From positions 13,474,764-13,538,763 of the forward strand of contig CM034310.1 of NCBI GenBank assembly GCA_019925795.1: DNA of 64,000 nt. The letters run 5' to 3'. The notes under the pieces were generated by a model. The model saw only the letters and a list, made by a program, of their open reading frames with translations, made no database searches and was not told where the DNA came from. Each line of letters begins with the position of its first letter. Position 1 is the first letter of the stretch. Source of the stretch: Dendrobium chrysotoxum (lineage: Eukaryota > Streptophyta > Magnoliopsida > Asparagales > Orchidaceae). The position numbers were made by a program, and so were the translations under genes. Shown in pieces: positions 12,967 through 23,900 of the stretch.

Positions 12967-13379
12967 TTTTAGATGATTGTATCTCTGTTTGTTTTTGTTG
13001 TGTCTATGTTATTCTTCTAGGATTGGATGTATGGTAACTCTATGTTTGGTATCTCATTATACTTGTGGTTTGTTATGATAGTACTTGTAGTGGTGGCTAT
13101 TTTGTTTGATCTTTTGGATGGTGATATGGTAGGTATTCGATCTGATGATGAATGAAGTGAAGAAAACATGTTTGGATGTATATTATAATGTGACTTAATA
13201 TTTTTTATGTAGTTGATTGATTTTATAACATGTTAGTTGAATATATTTTATAATAGTAATCACTATGCTTAATTTAATCTCTCAAGATTTTTAGATTACT
13301 TTGTGACTGGGTATAGATTAGAAGATCTTTCTATTAGTTTTATTTAGACATGTTTGACTTTGCATAAATTGTTACATCT
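12967..13379. other. Copia-1 non-coding stretch after the third ORF
   Basis: AT-rich sequence with no open frame of note and no recognisable motif. It links the third ORF to the shared hairpin module. Confidence 0.6.
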
Positions 13380-13680
13380 ATGATGTCTTAATCTTTTTCT
13401 TATTTCTATCTCAAAGTGTTCATTATTTTATTTATGTCATAAGTTTGTGATTTTGGAAAGAAAATTCTTTAAGGAGGTATACGATAAGCCTAAAATTAAA
13501 AAGATGCACAAAGTATGCCACCAATATAAAAGATGCGCAATGTTCACCAAATTATAAAGAGGAAAAAAATTAGCCCAAAATTGACAAGATGCAAAAAGTG
13601 TGTCATTCAAATTAAGAAGATGTGCAATATTGCCAATTGTTGTTTCCCTTATCAATTTCTTAAATACATGAAAGCAATGA
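13380..13680 (+). repeat. Shared hairpin module, Copia-1 copy
   Basis: Contains AAGATGCACAAAGTATGCC, AAAAGATGCGCAATGTTCACC, AAATTAGCCCAAAATTGAC and AAGATGCAAAAAGTGTGTC. Close relatives occur in Copia-3 at 38395-38555 (GATGCGCAATGTCGCC, ATACACAAAGTGTGTC) and on the minus strand of Gypsy-4 at 56740-56930. In all three it lies 3' of pol in the sense direction. Here it comes after the third ORF, whereas in Copia-3 it comes before it. Confidence 0.7.
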
Positions 13681-13914
13681 TTATCACTATCGAATTAGAA
13701 AATTGTTAATTTTATTTCATCATTTCTGTAACAGTTCTGACTACTTAATCTGTTTATTAAATTATTAACATAGATCAACTTTTCTTATCCTTGTTATTCT
13801 GTGATTTAAACTTTTGAATTTTTATCTTTTGCATCCGAATTCAATATTGTAATTATAATTCATTTAACATTATCTTATTCATCAACTACTTTGATAGTTC
13901 CCTTTTGTTGTTGT

Positions 13915-14224
13915 CAAAAGGGGGAGTTTGTATTGTTTGATTATGTTTAGCATTGGTATTGGCTATTATGTGATTGCTTGTTAAGTGTGTAAGTTTTTGT
14001 CCGATATGTATATTATGTGTGTACTTAACATGTGTGTATTTGTGTGTGTTTGTTTGTCTCTCTATTTTTTAATAGTCCCCCTCTCTATTTTTTATCAGTC
14101 CTCTTATTTCAAATAGAGCATTCATTTAGGGGGAGCTTATGTTTAGGGGGAGCTTCGGAGAAAATTTGCCTTTACATATTAACTCAAATAATAATTATTT
14201 TGTCATCACAAAAAAGGGGGAGAT
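13915..14224 (+). other. Copia-1 multiple polypurine tracts
   Basis: AAAAGGGGGAG near 13916, two TTAGGGGGAGCTT tracts near 14128 and 14147, and AAAAAAGGGGGAGAT directly before the 3' LTR (about 14210-14224). The last is the expected plus-strand primer. Repeated upstream tracts are a recognised Sirevirus feature and also occur in Copia-2 and Copia-3. Confidence 0.8.
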
Positions 14225-16011
14225 TATTGAGAATGGTGCAAATCTGTTTATTCAAGTGAGTTTTTAATGTGAGTTTTTGATGATTACAAAAACTTATTAT
14301 TTGTTTATTATTTATCTTAATATATACTGGAAAAATCTGTGTTGTGTGTACTAATAATTCATTTCAGGAAAATCAAAATCTAAATAGTGGAAGACTTCAA
14401 ATTACTTTGGTTAGAATTTATTAGTCTTGGAGTCTGTATTTTTTTTTCTTTTTTTCTTTTTTGAGTCTGAGTGATGTGATTGTAATTGGGTAATCATACA
14501 CACGCACACTAGGGGAGAGAGACAAAATGTATTTTCTAAAACTAATCATACTGTGCGATGTATGATCGTATCGGATGATTTATAAGATTTCTCCTCTAAT
14601 ACAAACCTGCCTAGTTAAAATTTTTTCTAAGTATAAATTGTACAGTACGAAATATATTCGCACGTCATTTTCTAGAGTACGGAATGGAGCTTACATAGTT
14701 CGTACTGGATCATACAGGATGAACTATTAAATTTTTTGAACTATTCGTATTGTACGAATGGACTTCGTATATCATTTTCCAGAGTACGAAATAGAATCTT
14801 GCATGATTCATACTGGATCGTATGGTATGAACTGTTCAATTTTTTGAACTTTTTGTACAGTACGAATGTGGTTCGTATATCATTTTACAGAGTACGAAAA
14901 TTGGGTTTCATTGATTTGTACTGGATCGTATGAGATGAATTATTCAATTTTTTTAATTGTTCGTATAATATGAATGTGGTTCATATATCATTTTACAGAT
15001 TACAAAAATTGGGTTTCATTGGTTCGTATAGGATCGTACAGGATGAACTGTTTATTTTTTAATTGTTCGTACAGTATGATTTTAGTTCGTATATCATTTT
15101 CCAGAGTACAAAAATTAGGGTTCATTTGTTCATATTATATCATACGGGACAAACTGTTCAATAATTTAAACTTTTTGTATGTACGAATGTCGATCATACG
15201 GTACGATCAAACTGCATCAAACTTGAAATTTTTAGTTTTTTTATGATTTTCTTTTCCTTTGTATTTAAGGTTCCAAAAAACTGACTATCCACTGAATCTT
15301 CTGCAAATTTTTTCTTGAGAGTGGAAGGGAGAGTGATTAGGGAGAGTGTTTGGGAGTGAGTGTGGTGAGATCTTTGAAGAGGAAATTGTGAGGGGATTCA
15401 CAAGGTTGCCCAAAAGTGAAGATCTCATTGTTTATACTTTAAGTCTCTTTCTTATCTTTTTAAAGACTCTTGAGAGAAGATCTTGGAAGAAATTTTGATT
15501 CTCTCCCATCAGCAAGAGGGTGAAAAAGAATGCTTGGTTCTCTGCCGACACCTGGAGAGTGTGAAAGGATGAGTGGGTTCCCTGCGTTGACCAGAAGGGT
15601 GAAAAAGGATGACAGTTCTCTATCGCACTGGGTTTTGGTGGAAGAGTTTTTGTAAAGGCTTCTCAGCCTTGCTATGCGGGAAACCAAAGAGTCACTTTGG
15701 TTTAGTGCAATACCTAGTGAAGGCGTATCTAGGGAGTGGATGAAGGTTGTGCTTGACCGAACCACTATAAATCAGGTGTTCTCTATTCTATTTTTCTTTG
15801 CTGCATTTTTATTATCTATGTTGCACTTTATTTTTCTTGTGGTTGAAAAAGAGAATTGCTATAACTACTCGTACTATATGATATATAAAGATTTTATTTA
15901 TAAATAGGTTTTCAAAACATCCAACAGAATTTTTAAAATTACCAATTCACCCCCCATCTTGGTTAGCCTAGGGACATAATGAAAAGGTCTAACAACCTAT
16001 TCACGCTTTCA
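14225..16011 (+). repeat. Copia-1 3' LTR
   Basis: Pairs with 4563-6311 over its whole length with many scattered differences. It begins TATTGAGAATGG (5' copy TGTTGAGAATGG) and ends CACGCTTTCA. It carries the GTACGAA/GTACTGGATCGTA series in U3 and the repeated GGTTCTCTGCC units in U5. Frames across it (for example 14736-15246 on + and 15460-15765 on -) are products of these repeats, not genes. Confidence 0.92.
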
Positions 16012-16043
16012 TCATATGATGGGGTAGGAATATACCCATCACA
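16012..16043. repeat. 32-bp satellite remnant between two elements
   Basis: TCATATGATGGGGTAGG and ATATACCCATCACA are part of one 51-bp monomer left between Copia-1 and Copia-2. The first five bases are the right flank of Copia-1, and the last five, TCACA, are the left flank of Copia-2. Confidence 0.95.
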
Positions 16044-17662
16044 TGTTACAACTCAGGCTAACGAGTTTATGATTTTAATGATAATAATATTATTGATTAC
16101 CTCTTTATTTCTCCTAGTATTTATTATGCATACCTGTTTGTGTGTTGACTAACATTTCAGGTACAATAGGCACCATTCTATGAAGATTCAGGGTTCAAGA
16201 TTGGGTAGAATAGGTTATGTTGAAAGAGCCTATAATTTTTATTTATTTATTTTTTACTTCTTGAGTCAAGTCCTATAAGGGTGCTTGTTAGCCTGGTGAC
16301 CGTGCACACACACACAAGGGGTGAAGTTATAATGTTAAATATTTTAATTTTTTGTAAATCATATTGTATGATCTGGATCATACTATACGATCTGGTTTTA
16401 TAAAAAATTAATTAAAATATTTTATTTTTGTGAAAAAATAATTTTGAAATATGACTAATCATACAGTACGAACACCACATTGTATTGGATAGTCTATTAT
16501 AATTAGAAACCCCATCATTCATTAAATTATGCAAAATTTGAATTTAAAAAGTAATTCTATTTATACTGTACGAACCTAATCGTACTATATGATGTTTAAA
16601 ATATTGCTTAATTTAATCCTATGATTAGTCAATCAAATCTACATAATTTTGATATTTGGATCATACTGTACGATCTAGATTATACTGTACGATCAATAAA
16701 GATGATTTTGGTCGTCCCATGATTCATGCTGGATGAACTATATTTTGATTGAACTGATCATATTATACGATATTACGATCATACAGTACTAACAGGTCAA
16801 ATCTACACATCGTACTATATAATCTTTGACGATTGAATTGAATTTTTAGGGGTTTTTGAAGCCCTCTATGTAAGCATTCTCCAAAGACTTTATATTTTTC
16901 TTTAAAGCATGCATTGAGTTATTTTCTTCTGAAAAAAGCTTAAAGAAAGAGTGTTTGGCTAGGGAGAGAAAGGGTGGAGTTTATAAGAGAGGGAGAAGAT
17001 CCTTGTGGGCTTCAAGGGAGTGTGAGAGGGGGTTTTCATGCAGTTGCTCTGATGAACTTGCACCTGAGTTTCTCCAAGAGTCAAGGTTTTTCTTGAGGGA
17101 AGCTTTGGGAAGAAGAAGACCTCTTTGGTGTCAAAAGACCCGACTACTCCGCCATACCGGGGAAGGTGAAAGTGATTGCAAGTCCTCTGCCTCACCAGGA
17201 GGCTGAAAAGGAGTTCAAGTCTTCTGCCTCACTAGGAGGGTGAAAAGAAGTCAAGGTTCTCTACTTGTGAAAGGAGTACGGTCCTCTGCCGCACCGGGTT
17301 GGTGGAAGAGAGTTTGTAAGGGCTTCTTTGCCTAGCTGTGGGGGCTAAAGGAGAGACACTATAGTGATAGTGTAATGCCCAAAGAGTAGGACTTGGAGGA
17401 GTGGACGTAGGTCATGGTTTGATCGAACCACTATAAATCTGGTGTGCTCATTCTAATTTTTACTTTCGCATTTTATTTTTTATTATAACTACTTGGTGAA
17501 AATCTAAGATAAATATCTTTGTTGTGATAATTAAAATATAATCACCATCTTTCTTATTGTTTACAAATCATTAGCTTTCGCATTTGCCTAGTTAAGTTAT
17601 TACATTAAAAAATTCTAAAAAATCATTAAAAATTAGAACTCTTGGTGCATCTCATACTTTTA
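16044..17662 (+). repeat. Copia-2 5' LTR
   Basis: Matches 19258-20915. U3 has many ATCATACTGTACGATC-type inverted motifs (about 16360-16830). TATA-like TATATTTTT lies near 16889. U5 has repeated TTCTGCCTCACNAGGAGG units (about 17160-17240) and GATCGAACCACTATAAATC near 17420. It contains an ACACACACAC tract near 16308, as do the other two families. Confidence 0.9.
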
Positions 17663-17664
17663 AG

Positions 17665-17676
17665 TGGTATTAGAGC
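17665..17676 (+). other. Copia-2 primer binding site
   Basis: TGGTATTAGAGC, two bases after the LTR, is the Met-tRNA primer site with one change from TGGTATCAGAGC. Confidence 0.85.
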
Positions 17677-17719
17677 GGTACTCAAAATAGTGTTTTAGAA
17701 AATCTAGAGGAAATGATCA

Positions 17720-18812
17720 ATGGCACAATTTGGAAATAGAAATTTTACAGAAGGTTATTCAATAACTCGTCTGCTACTTTTTGAAAATATTCCCTTTAAT
17801 TTTTGGAAAATTTACATGTCTATATTTTTACAATCCATTGATTTCAAGATATGGCATATGATTCAATATAGATATATTATACCATCACATATTGTTAATG
17901 GTGTGAAAACTGATATTCCCTTTACTGAATGGAGTAGAGAAGAAAAAATTTATGTTCAATTAAATGCTAAATATTTGAATAATTTTTTTTTTGTTCTTTA
18001 AATTTTGAAGATTATATAATTATTTCTACATGTATCACTAGCAAGGAAGTTTGGGATAAACTATGCATTACATATAAAGGTAGTGGTGAAGTCAAACAAT
18101 CTAGATCAAATGTATTATTGCATGACTATGAACTTTTTTGTATGAAACCTTATGAGACTATCTTAGACATGTATACTAGGTTTACTCAGATTGTGACATC
18201 ATTGCATGTTTTAGGTAGAGAACTTTCAAACTTATAAAAGGTCAACAAAATTTTATGTTGTCTACCTTATAAATTTGATACCAAAGTGACTGCTATATGT
18301 AAATCAAAAGACTTGAATGCTTATTCCATTAATAATCTGATCGGCTTAGTCATTGCCTAAGAGCAAAGTATGAGTCAAAGACTTTTGGATGCAGGTGATG
18401 AAAAGGTTATAGTGCTAAAAGCAAAAGATATAGATAAAGATAGCTTAGGAAGCGATGAGAATGAGAAAATGACATTAATAACAGACAAATTCAAAGTCTG
18501 CTGAAGCACAAGCACAAGCGTGAGCAACAGTGGAGTAAAGGTAAAAATGACAAATATGATAAGCTTGCTTCTGACATAATTTGTTATGGGTGTAGGAAAC
18601 CTGGCCATTTTAAACATGAATGCCACAATCTTAAGAAACACCTTCTAAAGAAAAAGAGTGAGGATAAGCCAATTGTAATAAGAGGAAATGAAAAGAAGCA
18701 AAAGATATCCTAGGCAGACTTAGCTTCCGAATCATCAGAACAGGAGCAAGATGATGAGGTAACTAACTTATGCTAAATCGTCAAGGATTCGACTGGTAAT
18801 TCTGATCAGGTA
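17720..18812 (+). pseudogene. gag: Copia-2 gag (broken)
   Basis: Starts MAQFGNRNFTEGYSITRLLLF, clearly homologous to the gag starts of Copia-1 and Copia-3. The core continues (FNFWK, FTEWSREEK, LNAKYLNNFFFVL) to a frameshift in a run of ten T at about 17983-17992, then on in another frame to the fully conserved zinc knuckle CYGCRKPGHFKHEC at 18582-18623. Unlike Copia-1, all four zinc ligands survive. The coiled coil and second zinc finger are absent: homology ends near 18812, just after the segment matching the SASDSSE and NLC motifs of the other gags. In-frame stops lie near 18236, 18358 and 18712. Confidence 0.88.
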
Positions 18813-19257
18813 TAAGTATCTTAAGGTTTTTTTGTGAGTTTTATTTTATGTGTTTTGTGTTTTTGTTTATCTATTTTGTTTGTTTGATGTTTATTATATT
18901 TTAAGCATAATTTTATATTTTAGTTTTCTTTTTGTATGTTATTACTTTCTTTTGCATGTAGTTTAACTTATTTGTTGCATTGTATCTCTTCTTTTTGATA
19001 ATGTCAAAGGGGAAGAATGTATTGTAATAATATATTGTGGTTGGTTGTATTTGTGGTTTAGTTTTTTTAAAATTTTCTATTATTTAGTTTTTAATATTTT
19101 ATGTTATTTAGTTTTTTTTTAAATTTATTTGTCTAAAAAAAAGGCTTACCCCTATTTTTTTAATATAATTCTCTTAATGAGGGGGAGATTAGGAGAAAAT
19201 ATTTTTAAATTTATAAATTCAACCAATAATATTTGCCATCACAAAAAAGGGGGAGAT
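18813..19257 (+). other. Copia-2 3' leader with polypurine tracts
   Basis: T-rich non-coding sequence where pol would be expected. It contains AAAGGGGAAG near 19006, GAGGGGGAG near 19178 and AAAAAAGGGGGAG directly before the 3' LTR. No coding remnant of pol is visible, so the deletion, or original lack, of pol is complete. Confidence 0.8.
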
Positions 19258-20915
19258 TATTACAACTCGGGCTCCTGAGTTTATGACTTTGATGACAACA
19301 ATGTTGTTGATTGGCTCTTTATTTCTCCTAGTATTTGTTGTACATACCTGTTTGTGTGTTGACTAACATTTTAGGTATAACAGACACCGTTCTTTGAAGA
19401 ATCAGGGCTCAAGATTATGTAGAATAGGTTATGTTGAAAGAGTCTGTAATTTTTATTTATTTATTATTTACTTCTTAAGTCAAGTCATGTAAGGGTGCAT
19501 GATAGCCTGGTGACCGTGTACACACACACAAGCGGAGCAATTATAATGTAAAATATTTTTAATTTTTCTATACATCATACTCTATGATCTAGATCATACT
19601 TTACAATCTAGTTTTATAGAAAATTAATTAAAATATTTTATTTTTCTAAGAAAATAATTTTGAAATATAACTAATCGTACATTACAAACACCACATCGTA
19701 CTAGATGATCTGTTATAATTAGACACACTATCATTCATTAAATTAGGCAAAATTTGAAATTAAAAAGTTTTTCTATTCGTATTGTATGAACCAAATTGTA
19801 TTGTACGATATTTAAAATATTGCCTAATTTAATCCTGTGATTAGTTAATTGAATCTGTGTAATTTTGATATTTGGATCGTAATGTATGAACTGGATCATA
19901 TTATATGACCAACAAAGATAATTTTGGTCTTCCCATGATTCAACATGGACGAACTGTATTTCAGTTGAACTAATCCCACTGTATGATACTGCGATCATAC
20001 AACACTAACAGGTCAAACTCTGCACATCGTACTGGACGATCCTACGATCGTACTGTACGATCTTTGATGGCTGAATTGAATTTTTAGGGTTTTTTGAAGC
20101 CCTTTATGTAAGCTTTCTCCAAATACTTTGTTTTAGTCTTTTGAGCATTGATTGAGTCATTTTCTTGTGAGAAAAGCTTGAAGAAAGAGCCTTACGGTAG
20201 GGAGAGAAAGGGTGCAGTTTGTAAGAGAGGGAGAAGATCCTTGTGGGATTTAAGGAAGTGTGAGAGGGGGTTTTCACACGGTTACTCCTACGAACTTGCA
20301 CCTTAGTTCCTCCAAGAGTCAAGGTTTGTCTTGAGGGAAGCTTTGGGAAGAATAAAACTGCTTTGCTGTCAAAAGACCCGGCTACTCCACCGGACCGGGG
20401 AAGGTGAAAGTGATTCCAGGTCCTCTGCCTCACCATGAGGGTTAAAAGGAGTTCAAGTCCCCTGCCTCACCAGGAGGATGAAAAAGAGTCATGGTTCTCT
20501 GCCTGTGAAAGGAGTATGATCCTTTGCCGCACAGGGTTGGTGGAATAGAGTTTGTAAGGGCTTCTCCGCCTAGCTGTGGTGGCTATAAGAGAGACACTAT
20601 AGTGATAGTGCAATGCCTGGAGAGGAGGACTTTGGGGAGTGGACGTAGGTCATGGTTTGACCGAACCACTATAAATCAGGTGTGCCCATTCTGATTTTTA
20701 CTTTCGCACTTTATTTTCAAGAATTTCATTTTCTATTATAACTACTTGGTGTAAATCTAAGATTATTATCTTTGTTATGATAATCAAAATATAATCATCA
20801 TCTTTATAATTATATACAAATCATTAGCTTCTACTTTTGACTATTTAAGTTATTACTTTAAAAAATTCTAAAAAATCATTAAAAATTAGAACTCTTCGTG
20901 TATCTCATACTTTTA
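19258..20915 (+). repeat. Copia-2 3' LTR
   Basis: Pairs with 16044-17662. It holds the same palindromic U3 (for example ATCGTACTGTACGATC near 20047-20060), the same U5 repeats and ACCGAACCACTATAAATCAG near 20660. It ends CATACTTTTA and is followed by TCATA and satellite. Confidence 0.9.
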
Positions 20916-23900
20916 TCATAGAGGATCGAAACTGGGAGATCGTATGATAGGGTAGGAATATGCCCATCACTGAGGATCAAAACTAGAGATTATACAATGG
21001 AGTAGGAATATATCCATCACTGAGGATTGAAAATAGCAGATCGTAAGATGTGGTAGGAATATACCCATCACAGAGAAACATTACTAGGAGATTGCATGAG
21101 GTGGTAGGATTTTGTCCATCACAGAGGATCAAAACTAAGAGATCATATGATGGGGTAGGAATATCTCCAACACAGAGGATCAAAATTAAGAGATCGTATG
21201 ATGGGGTAGGAATATGCCCATCAAAGAGGTTCAAAATTGGGAGATCGTATGATGGGGTAGGAATATGCCCATCACAAAGGATCTAAATTGGCAGATTATA
21301 ACATAGGGTAGGAATAAGCCCCTTACCGAGCATCAAAAATGGAAGATCATATGATGGGGTAAGAATATGCCCATTATAGAGGAACAAAAATGGAAGATCG
21401 TATAATGGGATAGGAATATACCCATCACGGAGGATCAAAACTAGGAGATCATATGATGGGGTAGGGATATGGCCATCACAATGGAACAAAATTGGGAAAT
21501 CATATGATGTTGTAGGAATATGCCCTGCACAGAGGATCAAAACTAAGAGTTAATTTGATGGGGTTGGAAAATGCCAATAATAGAGGATGAAAACTAGGAG
21601 ATCATTTGGTGGGGTAAGAAATATACCTATCACAAAGGATTAAAATTGGGAATTTTTACGATGGGGTAGGAATATGCCCATCAAAGAGAATCAAAACTTG
21701 GAGATCGTATGATGGGAATGGGGTATGCTTATCATAGATGATCGAAATTAGTATATCATATGATGGGGTAAGTAAGAATATGCCCATCATAGAGGATCAA
21801 AACTGGAAGATCATATGAAGGGGTAGGAATATGCCCTTCACTGAGGATATAAATGATGGGGAAGGAATACGCCCATCACAGAGAATCAAAATTAGGAGAT
21901 CATATGATGGGGTTTGAATATGCCTATCACAGAGGATTGAAATTTGGAAATCGTATGATGCGGTAGGAATATACCCATGAAAGAAGATCAAAACTAGGAG
22001 ATCGTATGATGGGGTAAGAATATGCCCATCACAAAGGAACCAAGCTGGCAGATAATATGATGGGGTGGGAATATGCCCACTATTGGGGATTAAAACTCAG
22101 AGATCATATGATGGGGTAGGAATATGCTTATTATAGAGGATCAAAGTTAGAAGATTATATGATATTGCTGGAATATGCCCATCATAGAGGATCGAAACTG
22201 GGATATCATATGATGGGGTAGGAATATACCCATCAAAGAGGATCAAATTGGGAGATCGTATAATGGGGAAGGACTATACCCATCACAAAGGATCAAAAAG
22301 GGTAATCATATGATGGGGTAGGAATATGACCATCACAGAGCATCAAAACTAGTAGAACTTATGATAGGGTAGGAATGTGCCTGTGACAAAGGATCAAAAT
22401 TGGGAGATCGAATGATGGGGAAGGAATAGGCCCATCACATTGGATTGAAACTGTAAGGTCGTATGAAGGGGAAGGAAAATGCCCGTCACTGAGGACCAAA
22501 ACTAAGAGATCGTATGATGGGAAAGGAATATGCCCATCACAAAAAATCATAACTGGCAGATCTTGTGATGGGGTAGGAATTTGCCCATCATAGAGGATGA
22601 AGACTAGAAGATCCTATAATGGGGGAGGAATATGCTCATCATAAAGGGCTGAAACTAGGAGATCATAAGATGGGGTAGGAATATACCCATCATAGAGGAT
22701 CATAACTAGAAGATCATGTTATGGGGTAAGAATGTGCCAATCACAGAGGACCAAAATTGGGAGATCGTATGATTGGGTAGGAATATACCCATCACAAAGG
22801 ATCAAACCTAAGAGATCATAAGATGGGGTAGGACTATACCCATTACAGAGGATCAAAACTGAAAGATCATATGAAGGGGTCAGAATATGCCCATTACTGA
22901 GGATCAAAACTAGGAGATCATATGATGGGGTAGTAATATACCCATTGTAAAGGATCAAAACTAGGAGATCATATGATGGGTTAGGAATATGCCCATCACA
23001 AAGGATCAAAACTAGAAGATTGTATGATGGGGTAAGATTATGCTCATCATAGAGTATCAAAACTAGGAGATTATATGATGGGGTAGGAATATTCCCATCA
23101 CAAAGGATCGAGACTAGGAGATTGTATGATGGGGTAGGAATATGCCCATCACAGAGGATTATAACTGGGACATCGTGTGATGGGGTAGAAATATGCCTAA
23201 CACATATGATCAAAATTGGGAGATTATATGATGGGGTAGGAATATACCCATCACAGGGGATAAAAATGTGTAGATCGCATGATGGGGTTATAATATGCCC
23301 ATCATAGAGGAACAAAGCTTGGAGATTATATAATGGGGTAGGAATATGCCCATCATAGAGGATCAAAATTGGGTAATTAAATGAAGGGGTAGGAATATGC
23401 CCATTTTAGAAGATCAAAAGTGGAGGTTTGTATGAAGGGGTAGGAATATACATATCACTGAGGATCAAAATAAATTAATCGCATGATGGGGTAAGAATAT
23501 ACCCATCATAGAGTATAGAAATTGGGAGATCATATGATGGGGTAGGAATATGCCCATCATAGAGATTCAAAACTGGGAGATCATAAGTTGGTGTAAGAAT
23601 ATGCCCATCATTGAGGATCGAAACAGGCTTATCATATTATTAGGTAGGAATAGGTCCATCATAGATGATCAAAACTGGAATAACATATGAAGGTGTGGAA
23701 ATATGCGAATAACTAAAGATCAAAACTAGGAGATCGTAAGATAGGGTAGGAGGATGCCCATCACAGAAGGGCGAAAGTAGGAGATCATATGATGGGGTAG
23801 GATAATGCCCATCATAGAGTATCGAAACTAGTAGATCATATTATGGGGTAGGAGTAGTTCCATTACAAAGGATCAAAATTAGAATATCGTCTGAAGGGGT

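Larger units (their letters stand above)
4563..16011 (+). mobile_element. Copia-1, Sirevirus-like Ty1/copia LTR retrotransposon
   Basis: An 11.4-kb element inserted into the satellite, with two LTRs (1749 and 1787 bp), a Met-tRNA primer site, gag, pol in the order PR-IN-RT-RNaseH, a third ORF after pol, and several polypurine tracts. The 5' LTR starts TGTTGAGAATGG and the 3' LTR starts TATTGAGAATGG; both end CTTTCA. The flanking 5-mers are TCGTA (4558-4562) and TCATA (16012-16016), a target-site duplication with one mismatch. The domain order is that of Ty1/copia. The long gag with coiled coil and second zinc finger, the multiple polypurine tracts, the U3 palindromes and the third ORF point to the Sirevirus lineage. 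Many stops and frameshifts make this copy inactive. Confidence 0.93.
16044..20915 (+). mobile_element. Copia-2, gag-only (TR-GAG-like) copia element
   Basis: A 4.9-kb element with two LTRs (1619 and 1658 bp), primer site, gag and polypurine tracts, but no protease, integrase, reverse transcriptase, RNase H or third ORF. Flanking 5-mers are TCACA and TCATA (one mismatch). The LTR begins TGTTACAACTC (3' copy TATTACAACTC) and ends CATACTTTTA. The internal region is only about 1.6 kb: gag breaks off after the GNSDQ segment and passes directly into a 3' leader like those of Copia-1 and Copia-3 (GATAATGTCAAAGGGGAAG). It could be a non-autonomous TR-GAG family or a one-off internal deletion. Intact gag relatives elsewhere in the genome would decide. 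Confidence 0.88.
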
